Notes: generated by a model not told the origin, from the sequence alone. 64,000 bases of DNA from Streptomyces sp. CBMA152 (GCF_014596475.1 NZ_MECJ01000002.1:558001-622000), one strand, 5' to 3'; numbered from the stretch's first letter, positions 17,187 to 27,405 are shown. Made by a program: numbers and translations.

Positions 17187-17888
17187 TCACGCCGTCGGGC
17201 GTTCGCCCGTCTCGGACTGTTCCAGCTGGGAGGCGAGGACCGCGGCCTGGACCCGGCGCTGCACGCCCAGCTTGGCCAGCAGCCGGGAGATGTGGTTCTT
17301 GACGGTCTTCTCCGACAGATAGAGCTTCTTGCCGATTTCGCGGTTGGTCAGCCCGTCGCCGATCAGCGCGAGGATGTCCCTCTCACGCGGTGACAGGCTC
17401 GCGAGCTCGGACGGTACGGCGGGGCTCTGCGCGGGGTCCGCTCGCAGTGAGCGCATCAGCCGGGCCGTGGTGGCGGGGTCCAGCATCGACTGGCCCGAGG
17501 CCACCGTGCGTACCGCCGAGACCAGGTCGGATCCCTTGATCTGTTTGAGGACGTATCCGGCCGCGCCCGCCATGATCGCGTCGAGCAGGGCCTCCTCGTC
17601 GTCGAACGAGGTCAGCATCAGACACGCCAGCTCCGGCATCTGGCTGCGCAGCTCCCGGCAGACCGCGATGCCGTTGCCGTCCGGCAGCCGTACGTCCAGG
17701 ACGGCGACATCGGGGCGCAGCGCCGGGCCGCGCGCGAGCGCGTGGTCGACGGTGCCGGCGTCGCCGACCACCGTGATGTCCGGCTCGGCGTCGAGCAGGT
17801 CGGCCAGGCCACGGCGGACGACCTCGTGGTCGTCCAGCAGAAACACCCGGATCGGGTTCTGCTCGGTGAAAGTACGTGGCTCCGACAT
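17187..17888 (-). CDS. osdR: DevR/DosR/OsdR-like response regulator
   Basis: A 233-residue NarL-family regulator. The receiver (about 12-130) has acidic residues in [13 protein letters not shown], the phospho-acceptor Asp in [13 protein letters not shown] and Lys in GYVLKQIKG. The LuxR-type HTH (about 165-225) contains [33 protein letters not shown] sequence followed by [15 protein letters not shown]. The match to mycobacterial DevR is strong along the full length, including [11 protein letters not shown] and EKTVKN. In S. coelicolor the counterpart is OsdR. A GAGGGG site precedes the ATG. Boxes upstream at 17955-18083 suggest autoregulation. Its likely kinase is 13 kb away. Confidence 0.93.
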   Translation of the reverse strand: MSEPRTFTEQNPIRVFLLDDHEVVRRGLADLLDAEPDITVVGDAGTVDHALARGPALRPDVAVLDVRLPDGNGIAVCRELRSQMPELACLMLTSFDDEEALLDAIMAGAAGYVLKQIKGSDLVSAVRTVASGQSMLDPATTARLMRSLRADPAQSPAVPSELASLSPRERDILALIGDGLTNREIGKKLYLSEKTVKNHISRLLAKLGVQRRVQAAVLASQLEQSETGERPTA

Positions 17889-17954
17889 GGCGACCCCTCG
17901 TTCCCCGGCGGCGGACAGACTGCGGGCTGCCCTTGACGCCGATCATCACGCGTC

Positions 17955-18083
17955 GGGACCGAATGCACTAGGGCCGACAGGCCCAACTCGCCCAGGCTGA
18001 TCCGGAACGGATGGTCGTGGCGCCGGTCGCCGGCCCGACGGTCGGACCGGGACCTTCGGGGACCTCCGCGGGCCCGTACGGCC
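17955..18083. promoter_or_regulatory. Cluster of box-like palindromes upstream of osdR
   Basis: GGGCCGACAGGCCCAA (17971-17986), GGGACCTTCGGGGACCT (18049-18065) and GGGCCCGTACGGCC (18070-18083), with a weak half at 17955. They fill the region between osdR and the carbamate kinase relic and could serve both. Confidence 0.5.
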
Positions 18084-18270
18084 GGTAGCCCTGATCCGGC
18101 ATGGCGCAGAAGCATCGTTCGCGGATCTGCACATCCCCCTTGGCGTGTACAAGGAGCACAGCCATGTCCAGAACCGCGACGCGTGGCGACCGAGCGGCGC
18201 CCAAGGCGGCGCTCGGTCTGCCCCGCCGCCTCCGCGCTGGTGATCGGCAGCATCATCACATCTGCTCGGT

Positions 18271-18964
18271 GCCCAGACCCAGGGCGTCATCGGCCCCCTG
18301 CTGGCCTGCACGCTGCACAATGCCCTGCCCGGCCGCCGCATCGCGACCCTGGTCACCCACACCCTCGTCAGGGCCGACGACCCGGCAATCGTACGGCCCA
18401 CCAAGTTCGTCGGCCAGGCCTACCCGCGCGACATCGCCAACTCCCTCGCCCGCGAACGTGGCTGGCACATCGCGCGGGACACCACCGGCTGGCGCCGCGT
18501 CGTCCCCTCCCCGGTGCCGGAGCGGATCCTGGAGTGCGACACCGTCCACGAGTTGCTGAACAGCGGGGCGTTGGTGATCTGTGCGGGTGGCGGGGGCGTC
18601 CCCGTGACCGCCGACCCCGGCACCGGCGCCCTGACGGGCATCGAGGCGGTCGTCGACAAGGACCTCACCGCCGCCCTGCTCGCCGAGGACGTGAAGGCCG
18701 ACTTCCTGCTCGTCCTCACCGACGTCCCGTGTGTGTACGCGGACTACGGGACCCCACGCTCAACAGCCGCTCCTCGACGCCAGCCCCGCCGAGCGGCGCC
18801 GCGATGGCTACCCCGACGGCTCCATGGGGCCCAAGGCCGAGGCCGCCGCCCGGTTCGTGGAGCGGACCGGAGGGCTCGCCGCGATCGGGGCGCTGGACGC
18901 CACGTACGAGATCGTGCACGTCAGGTCGGGCACGCTGATCCGCCCGGATCTCACGACCGGTTGA
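18271..18964 (+). pseudogene. arcC: Carbamate kinase relic
   Basis: Carbamate kinase makes ATP from carbamoyl phosphate in the arginine deiminase route. Homology begins AQTQGVIGPLL and runs through VTHTLVRADDPA, RPTKFVGQAY, the NSGALVICAGGGGVPV core and LLVLTDVPCVYADYGTP. There a frameshift near 18757 moves the frame to QQPLLDASPAERR...YPDGSMGPKAEAAARF, ending at 18964. The first ~65 residues, including the GGNA loop, are missing. Both defects make it inactive. No arcA or arcB is nearby. Confidence 0.8.
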
Positions 18965-18987
18965 CGAGCGCGGGCGGGGGCCGGGAC

Positions 18988-19002
18988 AGGCCGTCCGGCC
19001 CT
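18988..19002. promoter_or_regulatory. OsdR/DosR-type box upstream of pfl relic
   Basis: AGGCCGTCCGGCCCT, between the carbamate kinase relic and the pyruvate formate-lyase relic. Confidence 0.5.
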
Positions 19003-19049
19003 CGGACCGAGGCCGGACGGTACACCCGGGTGCGCTGTCCGGCCCACCC

Positions 19050-19308
19050 CGCGACGACCGCGAACTGATCGTCGGCCTGCAGACCGACGCCCCGCTGAAG
19101 CGCGCGATCATGCCGACGGGCGGTCTGCGCATGGTGGAGAACGGACTCAAGGCGTACGGCTACGAGCCCGACCCGTACGTCACCAAGGTCTTCGGGACCT
19201 ACCGCAAGACCCACAGCCTTCCCGCTCCGCGACCACCCGGTTCCCGACCCCGCCCTCACCGAGGACGTCCGCGAACGCTTCAGGGACTACGGCGTTCCGG
19301 CCTACTGA
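19050..19308 (+). pseudogene. Pyruvate formate-lyase N-terminal relic
   Basis: A short frame reads RDDRELIVGLQTDAPLKRA, IMPTGGLRMVENGLKAYG, then DPYVTKVFGTYRKTH. This matches the N-terminal region of PflB (IVGLQTEAPLKRALIPFGG...YRKTHNQGVFD in E. coli). Immediately after YRKTH the homology ends. Another frame then reads FPLRDHPVPDPALTEDVRE to a stop at 19308, probably the tail of a different, unidentified gene joined by deletion. The glycyl-radical and active-site Cys regions are absent. Confidence 0.7.
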
Positions 19309-19313
19309 CCGCC

Positions 19314-19350
19314 GAGGCCGGTCGGCCCCGATTCGGGACCAGTGGTCCCT
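19314..19350. promoter_or_regulatory. Tandem OsdR/DosR-type boxes
   Basis: GAGGCCGGTCGGCCCC (19314-19329) and GGGACCAGTGGTCCCT (19335-19350), 65-100 bp before the universal stress gene at 19415. The second is a perfect palindrome and the closest in the window to the mycobacterial GGGACT...AGTCCC form. Confidence 0.68.
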
Positions 19351-19414
19351 GCCCGGGGATCGCCCCGCCGACGACGCTGGAAGCGGAACCCCCGAGCTCC
19401 AGGAGGTAGCGATC

Positions 19415-20320
19415 ATGCTGGCCACCGTCACCGTAGGCCTCGACGGTTCGCCGGAGAGCCGGGCCGCCGCGGAGTGGGCGGCCCGCGAGGCGAAGCTGCG
19501 CGGCCTGCCGCTGAAGATCGTCCATGTGCGGGAGCCGGCACCGGACCCCCTGGCGCAGGCGCCTCTGCTGGGAGCCGAGACCGAGCAGCACTGGACCGAA
19601 CAGATCCCGGGCGAAGCCGCCGACGGACTCCGGCTGCGTCACCCCGGCGTCGAGGTGAGCAGTGAGCAGCTGTCCGGCCGCCCCGGCGAGGTGCTCGCCG
19701 AAGCGGCGAACTCCGCTGAACTCCTCGTCCTCGGCTCACGCGGCCTGGGAGGAATCGGCGGCTTCGTGGTCGGCTCCGTAGGCCTGAGCGCCGTGGCCCG
19801 TGCCGGGCGGCCCGTGGTGCTGGTCAGGGCGGGGGAGCAGGCCGCCGACGAGCACGAGATGGACCCGGCGGGAGTTCCCAGCGCCGCGGCGCCCTTCCGG
19901 CCCGTCGTCCTCGGCCTGGACACCGACCACGCCGACGACACGCTGATCGAGTTCGCCTTCGACGCGGCCGGACGCCGCGCCACGTCCCTGCACGTCGTGC
20001 ACGGCTGGTTCCCGCCGCCGTACTACGCGTACGGGATGCCGGCGAGTCCGCCCCTGTACGAAGCACTCGCCCTGAGCCACTCGGCGGCCCTGGCCGACGT
20101 GCTGCGCCCCTGGCGACAGAAGTTCCCGGACGTCGAGGTCGTCGAGGAGTCCCGCTACGGCAGCGCGGCGGAGGTCCTGCTCGACGCCTCGCGGCCGGCC
20201 TCCCTCGTGGTCGTCGGCCGACGTGTCCGTCGCGACCCGTTCGGCGCCCACATCGGCCACGTCACGCACGCCGTACTGCACCACTCCACCGCCCCCGTCG
20301 CCGTGGTCCCCCACGGCTGA
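19415..20320 (+). CDS. Tandem universal stress protein 3
   Basis: A 301-residue double-UspA protein. Domain 1 begins VTVGLDGSPESRAAAEWAAREA with loop GSRGLGGIGGFVVGSVG; domain 2 begins PVVLGLDTDHADDTLIEFAFDAA and ends VVGRRVRRDPFGAHIGHVTHAVLHH. It is close to Usp 1 and Usp 2, suggesting local duplication. AGGAGG lies 8 nt before the ATG. It is the first gene of a likely bicistronic unit with the next Usp, 24 nt downstream, behind two boxes. Confidence 0.93.
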   Translation: MLATVTVGLDGSPESRAAAEWAAREAKLRGLPLKIVHVREPAPDPLAQAPLLGAETEQHWTEQIPGEAADGLRLRHPGVEVSSEQLSGRPGEVLAEAANSAELLVLGSRGLGGIGGFVVGSVGLSAVARAGRPVVLVRAGEQAADEHEMDPAGVPSAAAPFRPVVLGLDTDHADDTLIEFAFDAAGRRATSLHVVHGWFPPPYYAYGMPASPPLYEALALSHSAALADVLRPWRQKFPDVEVVEESRYGSAAEVLLDASRPASLVVVGRRVRRDPFGAHIGHVTHAVLHHSTAPVAVVPHG

Positions 20321-20344
20321 CCCGTCCCCGAGGAGGCGAGCCCC

Positions 20345-21232
20345 ATGAAGGAAGAGGTCGTACGCGCAGAGGGCGAGCACCCCCTCGTCGTCGGAGTGGA
20401 CGGCTCCGAGCCCAGTCTGCGGGCCGTCGACTGGGCGGCCGACGAGGCAGCCCTGCGCCGGGTGCCGCTCCGGCTGGTGTACGCCTCCCTCTGGGAGTGG
20501 TACGAGAGCGCCGCGCTCGCGGAGGATCTGGGAAAGCATTCCGAGCAGGTCATGGCCGAGGACATCGTGCGGACCGCCGCACAGCGGGCCCGCCTGCGCC
20601 AGGCCGGCGTCAGCACCTCCGCCGACGTGGTGGCCGAGGAACCCGAGTACGCGCTCGTCCGCGAGGGCCGCTACGCCACCGCGCTGGTGCTCGGCACCCG
20701 CGGTCGCGGCGGCATCGCCGAGATGCTGCTCGGGTCGGTCAGCCTGACCGTGGCCGCCCACGCGGACTGCCCGGTGATCGTGGTGCGCGGCAGCCACGAC
20801 GACCGCAGGCACGGTCGCGTGGTCGTGGGCATCGGCGAGAAGAAGACGGATTCCGCCGCGCTGCGCTTCGCCGTCCAGGAGGCGAGGCTCCGCGACGCGA
20901 CCCTGGACGTCGTACGGGCCTGGCGGCGGCCGGCCCACGAGAGCATCGCCCACCCCCTGTTCTCCGGCGGACCCGCACGGCTGCACGAAGAGCAGGCCGC
21001 CGACGTCCTGGAACAGGCGCTCAAGGACGCGCCGACGGACGTGGACCTGCACCGGCGCACGGTGGAGGGCCCGGCCCGCAGGGTGCTCCTGGCCGCCTCG
21101 CACGAGGCCGACCTGCTGGTGGTCGGCGCCCGGCGCGCCCCGCAACAGATCGGACTCCAGCTGGGGAGCGTCGCCCACGGAGTGCTGCACCACGCCGCCT
21201 GCCCGGTCGCCGTCGTACCCGAGCGGCTGTGA
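20345..21232 (+). CDS. Tandem universal stress protein 4
   Basis: A 295-residue double-UspA protein of a different subtype. It begins LVVGVDGSEPSLRAVDWAADEA and has the fuller nucleotide-binding motif GTRGRGGIAEMLLGSVS, as in ATP-binding Usps. Domain 2 begins VVVGIGEKKTDSAALRFAVQEA and ends VVGARRAPQQIGLQLGSVAHGVLHH. GAGGAGG precedes the ATG. It is co-transcribed with Usp 3. Confidence 0.92.
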   Translation: MKEEVVRAEGEHPLVVGVDGSEPSLRAVDWAADEAALRRVPLRLVYASLWEWYESAALAEDLGKHSEQVMAEDIVRTAAQRARLRQAGVSTSADVVAEEPEYALVREGRYATALVLGTRGRGGIAEMLLGSVSLTVAAHADCPVIVVRGSHDDRRHGRVVVGIGEKKTDSAALRFAVQEARLRDATLDVVRAWRRPAHESIAHPLFSGGPARLHEEQAADVLEQALKDAPTDVDLHRRTVEGPARRVLLAASHEADLLVVGARRAPQQIGLQLGSVAHGVLHHAACPVAVVPERL

Positions 21233-21249
21233 GGGCGGTGGCCGACTGT

Positions 21250-22053
21250 TCAGAGGTGCGCCGTGTGGTCGGGGACGTAGTGCTGCAGATTGCGCGGCGG
21301 GCGCTCGTAGCCGGTCGACGGCGGCCGCTGCGGCAGCCGCAGCACCTGCGGCGCGGCCTCCTCGTACGGGACGGAGGCCAGCAGGTGGGCGATGGTGTTC
21401 AGGCGCGCCCGCCGCTTGTCGTCGCTCTCCACGACGTACCAGGGCGCCTCGCGGATGTCGGTGTGGACCAGCATGTCGTCCTTGGCCCGGGAGTAGGTCT
21501 CCCAGCGGGTGATCGACTCCAGGTCCATGTGGGAGAGCTTCCAGCGCCGCAGCGGATCCTCCAGCCGGCGCCGGAAACGGTCCTGCTGCTCGGTGTCGCT
21601 CACCGAGAACCAGTACTTGCGCAGCAGGATCCCGTCCTCGACCAGCATCCGCTCGAAGATCGGGCACTGCCGCAGGAAGCGCTGGTACTCCTCCTGCGTG
21701 CAGAAGCCCATGACGTGTTCGACCCCGGCCCGGTTGTACCAGGACCGGTCGAACAGCACGATCTCCCCGGCGGCCGGCAGATGCTCGACATACCGCTGGA
21801 AGTACCACTGGGTGCGCTCGCGCTCGGTCGGCTTGGGCAGCGCCACGATCCGTGCCACACGCGGGTTGAGGTGCTCGGCCACCCGCTTGATCGTGCCGCC
21901 CTTGCCGGCCGCGTCCCGCCCCTCGAAGACCACCACAAGGCGGGCACCGGTCGCCCGCACCCACTCCTGCAGCTTCACCAACTCCGTCTGCAGGCGCAGC
22001 AGTTCCCGCTCGTACGCCTTGCGCGGCAGCGCCGCCGTGTTCTTGCCGGCCAT
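21250..22053 (-). CDS. ppk2: Polyphosphate kinase 2
   Basis: A 267-residue PPK2 that transfers phosphate between polyphosphate and nucleoside diphosphates. Walker A is [18 protein letters not shown] and Walker B the [17 protein letters not shown] segment, with the lid-module Arg residues in the [17 protein letters not shown] segment. The single-domain length fits class I (NDP to NTP). The ATG at 22053 has GGAGG at 5 nt. It is divergent from phosphoketolase with only 49 bp between starts and no clear box in that gap. It gives ATP or GTP from stored polyphosphate when respiration fails. Confidence 0.93.
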   Translation of the reverse strand: MAGKNTAALPRKAYERELLRLQTELVKLQEWVRATGARLVVVFEGRDAAGKGGTIKRVAEHLNPRVARIVALPKPTERERTQWYFQRYVEHLPAAGEIVLFDRSWYNRAGVEHVMGFCTQEEYQRFLRQCPIFERMLVEDGILLRKYWFSVSDTEQQDRFRRRLEDPLRRWKLSHMDLESITRWETYSRAKDDMLVHTDIREAPWYVVESDDKRRARLNTIAHLLASVPYEEAAPQVLRLPQRPPSTGYERPPRNLQHYVPDHTAHL

Positions 22054-22102
22054 GCCGCCTCCACCGCCCGATGACCTACCGACGACTTCTGGAGTCCCAC
22101 CC

Positions 22103-24484
22103 ATGTCCAAGGTCGAACACCAGGACGCCACCGTACTTTCCGACGACGAACTGCGCACCCTGGACGCGCACTGGCGCGCCGCCAACTACCTTGCGGCGGG
22201 CCAGATCTATCTGATGGCCAACCCGCTGCTCACCGACCCCCTGAAGCCCGAGCACATCAAACCCCGGCTGCTGGGCCACTGGGGCACCTCGCCCGGCCTG
22301 AACCTCGTGTACACCCACCTCAACCGGGTGATCACGGCGCGCGGGCTCGACGCGCTGTGCGTGTGGGGGCCGGGCCACGGCGGGCCGGCCGTGCTGGCCA
22401 ACTCCTGGCTGGAGGGCAGCTACAGCGAGACCTATCCGGACGTGCCGCGCGACGGCGAGGGCATGGCCCGGCTGTTCCGGCAGTTCTCCTTCCCCGGCGG
22501 CGTGCCCAGCCATGTGGCACCCGAGACGCCCGGCTCGATCCACGAGGGCGGTGAACTCGGCTACTCGCTCTCCCACGCGTACGGGGCCGCGTTCGACAAC
22601 CCCGGCCTGCTGGTCGCCTGTGTGATCGGCGACGGCGAGGCCGAGACCGGACCGCTGGCCGCCGCCTGGCACTCCAACAAGTTCCTCGACCCCGTGCACG
22701 ACGGCGCGGTGCTGCCGATCCTGCACCTCAACGGCTACAAGATCGCCAATCCGACCGTGCTCTCCCGTATTCCGGAGGCCGAACTCGACGCGCTGCTGCG
22801 GGGATACGGGCACGAGCCGATCCATGTCAGCGGCGACGACCCGGTCCAGGTGCACCGGGCGATGGCCCGCGCCCTGGACGACGCGCTGGACAGCATCGCG
22901 CTGATGCAGCGGACCGCCCGTGAGGACGGTGTCACCGAGCGCGTGCACTGGCCGATGATCGTGTTGCGTACGCCCAAGGGCTGGACCGGTCCCGCCGAGG
23001 TCGACGGCGAACCCGTAGAGGGAACCTGGCGCACCCACCAGGTCCCGCTCGCCAACGTACGCGAAGACCCGGACCATCTGCGGCAGTTGGAGAGCTGGCT
23101 GCGCTCGTACCGGCCCGAGGAGCTCTTCGGACCGGACGGACGGCCCCTCGCCGACGTGCTCGCCTGTGTCCCCGCCGGTGCCCAGCGGCTCGGCGCCACC
23201 CCGCACGCCAACGGCGGACTCCTCGTCCGGGACCTGCCGATCGCCTCGCTCGACGACTTCGCCGTGCCCGTCGACAAGCCGGGCACGACCCTGCACGAGC
23301 CCACCCGCGTCCTCGGCGACCTGCTCGCCCAGGTGATGAAGGACACCGGCGGACGCCGGGACTTCCGGCTGGTCGGGCCCGACGAGACCGCCTCCAACCG
23401 GCTCCAGGCCGTCTTCGGCGTCAGCGGCAAGGCCTGGCAGGCCCAGCACCTGCCGGTCGACGAACACCTCGAACAGCACGGCCGGGTGCTGGAGATCCTG
23501 TCGGAACACACCTGCCAGGGCTGGCTGGAGGGGTATCTGCTGACCGGCCGGCACGGCCTGTTCTCCTGCTACGAGGCGTTCGTGCACATCGTCGACTCGA
23601 TGGTGGCCCAGCACATCAAGTGGCTCAGGACATCGCGCGAGTTGCCGTGGCGCGCCCCGATCGCCTCTCTGAACTACCTGCTGACCTCGCACGTCTGGCG
23701 CCAGGACCACAACGGCTTCTCCCACCAGGACCCCGGCTTCGTCGACCACGTACTCAACAAGAGCCCCGAGGTCGTACGGGTCTATCTGCCGCCGGACGCC
23801 AACACGCTGCTGTCGGTGGCCGACCACGTCCTGCGCAGCCGCGACTACGTCAACGTCGTCGTGGCGGGCAAGCAGCCCTGCTTCGACTGGCTGTCCATCG
23901 ACGACGCCCGCGCCCACTGCGCCCGTGGAGCCGGGATCTGGGAGTGGGCGGGCACGGAGAACGGCGGCGAACCGGACGTCGTCCTGGCCTGCGCCGGCGA
24001 CGTGCCCACCCAGGAGGTGCTGGCCGCCGCGCAGCTGCTGCGCCGAAACCTCCCCGACCTCGCCGTGCGGGTGGTCAACGTCGTCGACATGACCCGGCTC
24101 CTGCCGCGCGAGGAACACCCGCACGGGATGAGCGACTTCGAGTACGACGGCCTCTTCACCCGGGACAAGCCGGTGGTCTTCGCCTACCACGGCTACCCGT
24201 GGCTGATCCACCGCCTCGCCTACCGGCGTACCGGCCACAAGAACCTGCACGTACGCGGCTACAAGGAGTCCGGTACCACGACCACGCCCTTCGACATGGT
24301 CGTACGCAACGACCTGGACCGCTACCGCCTGGTCATGGACGTCATCGACCGCGTCCCCGGCCTTGCCGTGCGCGCCGCCGCCGTACGCCAGCGGATGGCC
24401 GACGCCCGCACCCACCACCACGCCTGGATCCGCGAGCACGGCACGGACCTGCCGGAGATCGCGGAGTGGAGCTGGGACGCCTGA
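22103..24484 (+). CDS. xfp: Xylulose-5-phosphate/fructose-6-phosphate phosphoketolase
   Basis: A 793-residue, thiamine-diphosphate-dependent phosphoketolase that splits xylulose-5-P or fructose-6-P to acetyl phosphate. The length is typical. Visible signatures include [27 protein letters not shown], the [21 protein letters not shown] start of the ThDP Mg site with [11 protein letters not shown], and [17 protein letters not shown]. The ATG follows GGAG. With the downstream acyl-CoA-synthetase-like gene and PPK2, this forms an oxygen-independent energy module. A box at 24535-24550 lies after it, for the next gene. Confidence 0.96.
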   Translation: MSKVEHQDATVLSDDELRTLDAHWRAANYLAAGQIYLMANPLLTDPLKPEHIKPRLLGHWGTSPGLNLVYTHLNRVITARGLDALCVWGPGHGGPAVLANSWLEGSYSETYPDVPRDGEGMARLFRQFSFPGGVPSHVAPETPGSIHEGGELGYSLSHAYGAAFDNPGLLVACVIGDGEAETGPLAAAWHSNKFLDPVHDGAVLPILHLNGYKIANPTVLSRIPEAELDALLRGYGHEPIHVSGDDPVQVHRAMARALDDALDSIALMQRTAREDGVTERVHWPMIVLRTPKGWTGPAEVDGEPVEGTWRTHQVPLANVREDPDHLRQLESWLRSYRPEELFGPDGRPLADVLACVPAGAQRLGATPHANGGLLVRDLPIASLDDFAVPVDKPGTTLHEPTRVLGDLLAQVMKDTGGRRDFRLVGPDETASNRLQAVFGVSGKAWQAQHLPVDEHLEQHGRVLEILSEHTCQGWLEGYLLTGRHGLFSCYEAFVHIVDSMVAQHIKWLRTSRELPWRAPIASLNYLLTSHVWRQDHNGFSHQDPGFVDHVLNKSPEVVRVYLPPDANTLLSVADHVLRSRDYVNVVVAGKQPCFDWLSIDDARAHCARGAGIWEWAGTENGGEPDVVLACAGDVPTQEVLAAAQLLRRNLPDLAVRVVNVVDMTRLLPREEHPHGMSDFEYDGLFTRDKPVVFAYHGYPWLIHRLAYRRTGHKNLHVRGYKESGTTTTPFDMVVRNDLDRYRLVMDVIDRVPGLAVRAAAVRQRMADARTHHHAWIREHGTDLPEIAEWSWDA

Positions 24485-24534
24485 CCGCCCTTCCTGCGCG
24501 TTCGGCCGGCCCTGACCCGGTCGGCCGTGCCAGG

Positions 24535-24550
24535 AGGGCCGACCGGCCCC
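24535..24550. promoter_or_regulatory. OsdR/DosR-type box
   Basis: AGGGCCGACCGGCCCC in the 145 bp between phosphoketolase and the GNAT/acyl-CoA-synthetase gene, about 80 bp before its start. Confidence 0.6.
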
Positions 24551-24629
24551 GTTCGGCCTCCGCGCGGCCCATGGGAGCGTTCCTCGCCCCGATGGACGAT
24601 CGACGTATCGACAACCATGGAGGCGACCT

Positions 24630-27326
24630 GTGATGACGGACGATCTGCTGGACCGCCCCCCGGTCCACGCGCTGCTCGCGGACGGCACCACCGTGTGCAT
24701 CCGTTCCGTCCTGCCGGGCGACCACGCCCAGTTGCAAGGGTTCTACGAGGAGATGTCCCCGGAGAACCTGCGTCTGCGGTTCTTCGCGGCGAGCCGGAGT
24801 TCGGCGGCGATGGCCGCCGACCGGGCCTGTGCCCCGGTCCGCCCGGGCTACCGGGCCCTGCTGGCCGAGGCGGACGGCCGGGTGATCGGCCTCGCCGAGT
24901 ACGACACCGGCGGGGGCGAGGACGGCGCGGAGATCTCCATCGCCGTCGCCGACGGCCTGCACCACCGGGGCGTGGGCACCCTGCTCGTCGAACACCTGGT
25001 CTCGGCGGCGCGGGCGGAGGGCATCACCACCTTCACGGCCGACGCGCTCAGTGAGAACCACGAGGTGCTCCGCCTCTTCGCCGACCTCGGACTGCGCACC
25101 TCCCGCCGCTTCGAGGGCCCCGAGGTGCGGTGGACCGCCCACCTCGACCAGGACGACACCTACCTGTCGGCCGTCGAGGCCCGGGGCCGGTCCGCCGACG
25201 TGGCCAGCCTGCTGCCGCTGCTGCGACCGTCCGTGGTCGCCGTCGTCGGCGCCGGCCGCAAGCCCGGCTCGGTGGGCCGGGCGATCCTCCACCACCTGCA
25301 CACGGGCGGCTTCACCCGACGCCTGTTCGCGGTGAACCCCAGCGCCAGCTCGGTGCTCGGGGTGCCCTCTTACCCGTCCGTCGCTGGCCTGCCCACGACC
25401 CCGGATCTCGTGATCGTGGCCGTACCGGCCGCCATGGTCCCGGCGGTTGCCGAGGAGTGCGGCAAGGCCGGGGTGCGCGCGCTCGTCGCCGTCACCGCCG
25501 GGCTCGACCACACCCAGGCCCGGTCCCTGCTGAGCGCATGCCGCACGTACGGCATGCGGCTGGTGGGACCCAACTGCCTGGGCATCTCGAACACCGAACC
25601 GGGACTGAGCCTCGACGCGACCTTCGCCGCCGGGCACCCGCGCCCAGGGACGGCCGGTGTCGCGGTGCAGTCCGGCGGGGTCGGCATCGCGCTGCTCGAC
25701 GGCCTGTCCCGGCTGGGCATCGGCGTCTCGTCCTTCGCGTCCCTCGGCGACAAGTACGACGTCAGCGGCAACGACATGCTCCAGTGGTGGGAGAGCGACG
25801 GCCGTACCGACCTCGCCCTGCTGCACCTGGAGTCCTTCGGCAACCCGCGCGCCTTCTCCCGCACCGCCCGGCGGGTGACACGCCGCATCCCGGTGCTGAC
25901 CGTCGACGCTGGCCGTACGGAGGCGGGCCGCAAGGCGGCCGCCTCGCACACGGCGGCCGCCGCGACCCGCACCATGACCCGTGGCGCGCTGTTCACCCAG
26001 GCCGGCATCACCGCGACCCGTTCCGTCGGCGAACTCCTGGAAACCGCGGCGCTGTTGCACTCCCAGCCCCTTCCGCAAGGAGCCCGCGTCGCGGTCGTCA
26101 CCAACGCGGGCGGAGCCGGTGTGCTCACCGCCGACGCCTGCGCGGAGGCGGGGCTGACCCTTCCCCCGTTCACCGCCTCGACGGTGGACGAACTGCTCGG
26201 TGTGCTGCCCGACGGCGCCGCGATCGGCAACCCGGTCGACGCCACCGCCGCGGTGTCCGAGGAACAGCTGACGGAGTGCGTCAACCGTCTCACCCGGTGC
26301 CCCGGCATCGACGCCGTCGTGGTGTCCCTCGTGCCGACAGCGCTCGCCGAGGCCACCGGCGACGACCTCGTGCGCGCCCTCACCGGGGCGCCCGGACGCC
26401 GGGCGCGGCCCGTGCTCGCCGTACGCCTGGAACAGGACCTGCCCGTCCGGCTGCTGCCCGCCGCCGACAGCGGCACGATCCCCTCCTACGCCGAACCGCA
26501 GGCGGCGGCCCGCGCGTTGGCGCACGCCGCCGAGCGGGCCGCCTGGCTCGCCCGGCTGCCCGGCGTTGTCCCCGACCTCGACGGCATCGAGACCGAACGA
26601 GCCCGTACGGTCGTGGCGGACTACCTCGCCGCGCACCCCGACGGGGGCTGGCTCGACCCGCGCACCTGCGCCGACCTGCTGGCCTGCTACGGCATCCCGC
26701 AGATCCCGTGGGCCTGGGCCGAGACCGAGGACGCCGCCGCCCTCGCCGCCGACCGGCTGCACGGCTTCGACGGCCGGGTGGTCATGAAGGCCCACTGGCC
26801 CGGCCTTCTGCACAAGTCCCAGCAGCACGCGGTCCATCTGGATCTGCGCGGCGACTCCCAGGTGCGGGCCGCGTTCCGCGACCTGGAGACCCGCTTCGCG
26901 GGGCTGATGACCGGCGCGGTCCTGCAACCGCTGGCCGGCCGCGGCACCGAGTTGTTCGCGGGCGTCGTCCAGGACGAGGTCTTCGGCCCGCTCGTCCTGT
27001 TCGGGCTCGGCGGTACGGCCACCGAGGTACTGGCCGACCACGCGGCCCGCCTGGCCCCGCTCACCGACCGCGATGTGCACGAGCTGATCACGTCACCGCG
27101 GTGCGCCCCGCTGCTGCTCGGCGCGAACGGCAGCCCCTGCGCCGACCTCGGAGAACTGGAACGCCTGCTCCTCGGGCTGTCCCGGATGGCGGCGGACCTG
27201 CCGCAACTCGCCGAGGCCGACTTCAACCCGGTCCTGGCGACGCCGGGCGGCGTCACCGTGCTGGATGCGCGGGTCCGCCTGCTGCCGCGCCGCGCCCGGG
27301 ACCCGTACCTGCGCCGGCTGCGCTGA
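24630..27326 (+). CDS. GNAT plus ADP-forming acyl-CoA-synthetase-like protein (Pat-type)
   Basis: An 898-residue fusion. N-terminal GNAT domain (about 15-175) with the acetyl-CoA loop HHRGVGTLLVEHL; CoA-binding domain (about 190-320, VVAVVGAGRKPGSVGRAI, GPNCLGISN); succinyl-CoA-ligase-like domains (VAVQSGGVGIALLD, ASHTAAAAT); and a C-terminal ATP-grasp domain (VVMKAHWPGLLHKS, LFGLGGTATEVL). Streptomyces protein acetyltransferases (SlPatA type) share the N-terminal GNAT order. The phospho-His expected in this superfamily is not evident (SLGDKYDVSGND replaces the usual SxGN region), so protein acetylation rather than acetyl-CoA synthesis is favoured. The GTG at 24630 is 6 nt from GGAGG; the ATG at 24633 is possible. 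Confidence 0.9.
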   Translation: MMTDDLLDRPPVHALLADGTTVCIRSVLPGDHAQLQGFYEEMSPENLRLRFFAASRSSAAMAADRACAPVRPGYRALLAEADGRVIGLAEYDTGGGEDGAEISIAVADGLHHRGVGTLLVEHLVSAARAEGITTFTADALSENHEVLRLFADLGLRTSRRFEGPEVRWTAHLDQDDTYLSAVEARGRSADVASLLPLLRPSVVAVVGAGRKPGSVGRAILHHLHTGGFTRRLFAVNPSASSVLGVPSYPSVAGLPTTPDLVIVAVPAAMVPAVAEECGKAGVRALVAVTAGLDHTQARSLLSACRTYGMRLVGPNCLGISNTEPGLSLDATFAAGHPRPGTAGVAVQSGGVGIALLDGLSRLGIGVSSFASLGDKYDVSGNDMLQWWESDGRTDLALLHLESFGNPRAFSRTARRVTRRIPVLTVDAGRTEAGRKAAASHTAAAATRTMTRGALFTQAGITATRSVGELLETAALLHSQPLPQGARVAVVTNAGGAGVLTADACAEAGLTLPPFTASTVDELLGVLPDGAAIGNPVDATAAVSEEQLTECVNRLTRCPGIDAVVVSLVPTALAEATGDDLVRALTGAPGRRARPVLAVRLEQDLPVRLLPAADSGTIPSYAEPQAAARALAHAAERAAWLARLPGVVPDLDGIETERARTVVADYLAAHPDGGWLDPRTCADLLACYGIPQIPWAWAETEDAAALAADRLHGFDGRVVMKAHWPGLLHKSQQHAVHLDLRGDSQVRAAFRDLETRFAGLMTGAVLQPLAGRGTELFAGVVQDEVFGPLVLFGLGGTATEVLADHAARLAPLTDRDVHELITSPRCAPLLLGANGSPCADLGELERLLLGLSRMAADLPQLAEADFNPVLATPGGVTVLDARVRLLPRRARDPYLRRLR

Positions 27327-27389
27327 GGGGGGAACGGGCTGCCGCGCGGCGCCGCCGGGGGCCCCTCGGGGCCAACCGCACTGCTGGGC

Positions 27390-27405
27390 AGGGCCGTTCA
27401 GCCCT
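27390..27405. promoter_or_regulatory. OsdR/DosR-type box upstream of nitroreductase relic
   Basis: AGGGCCGTTCAGCCCT, in the 400 bp without an intact gene between 27327 and 27724. It precedes the relic at 27540. Confidence 0.55.

Noticed and set aside
22076..24700. An 874-codon open frame on the minus strand
   Set aside because: Antisense to phosphoketolase, with no recognisable domain and Val/Gly/Arg-rich composition typical of shadows.
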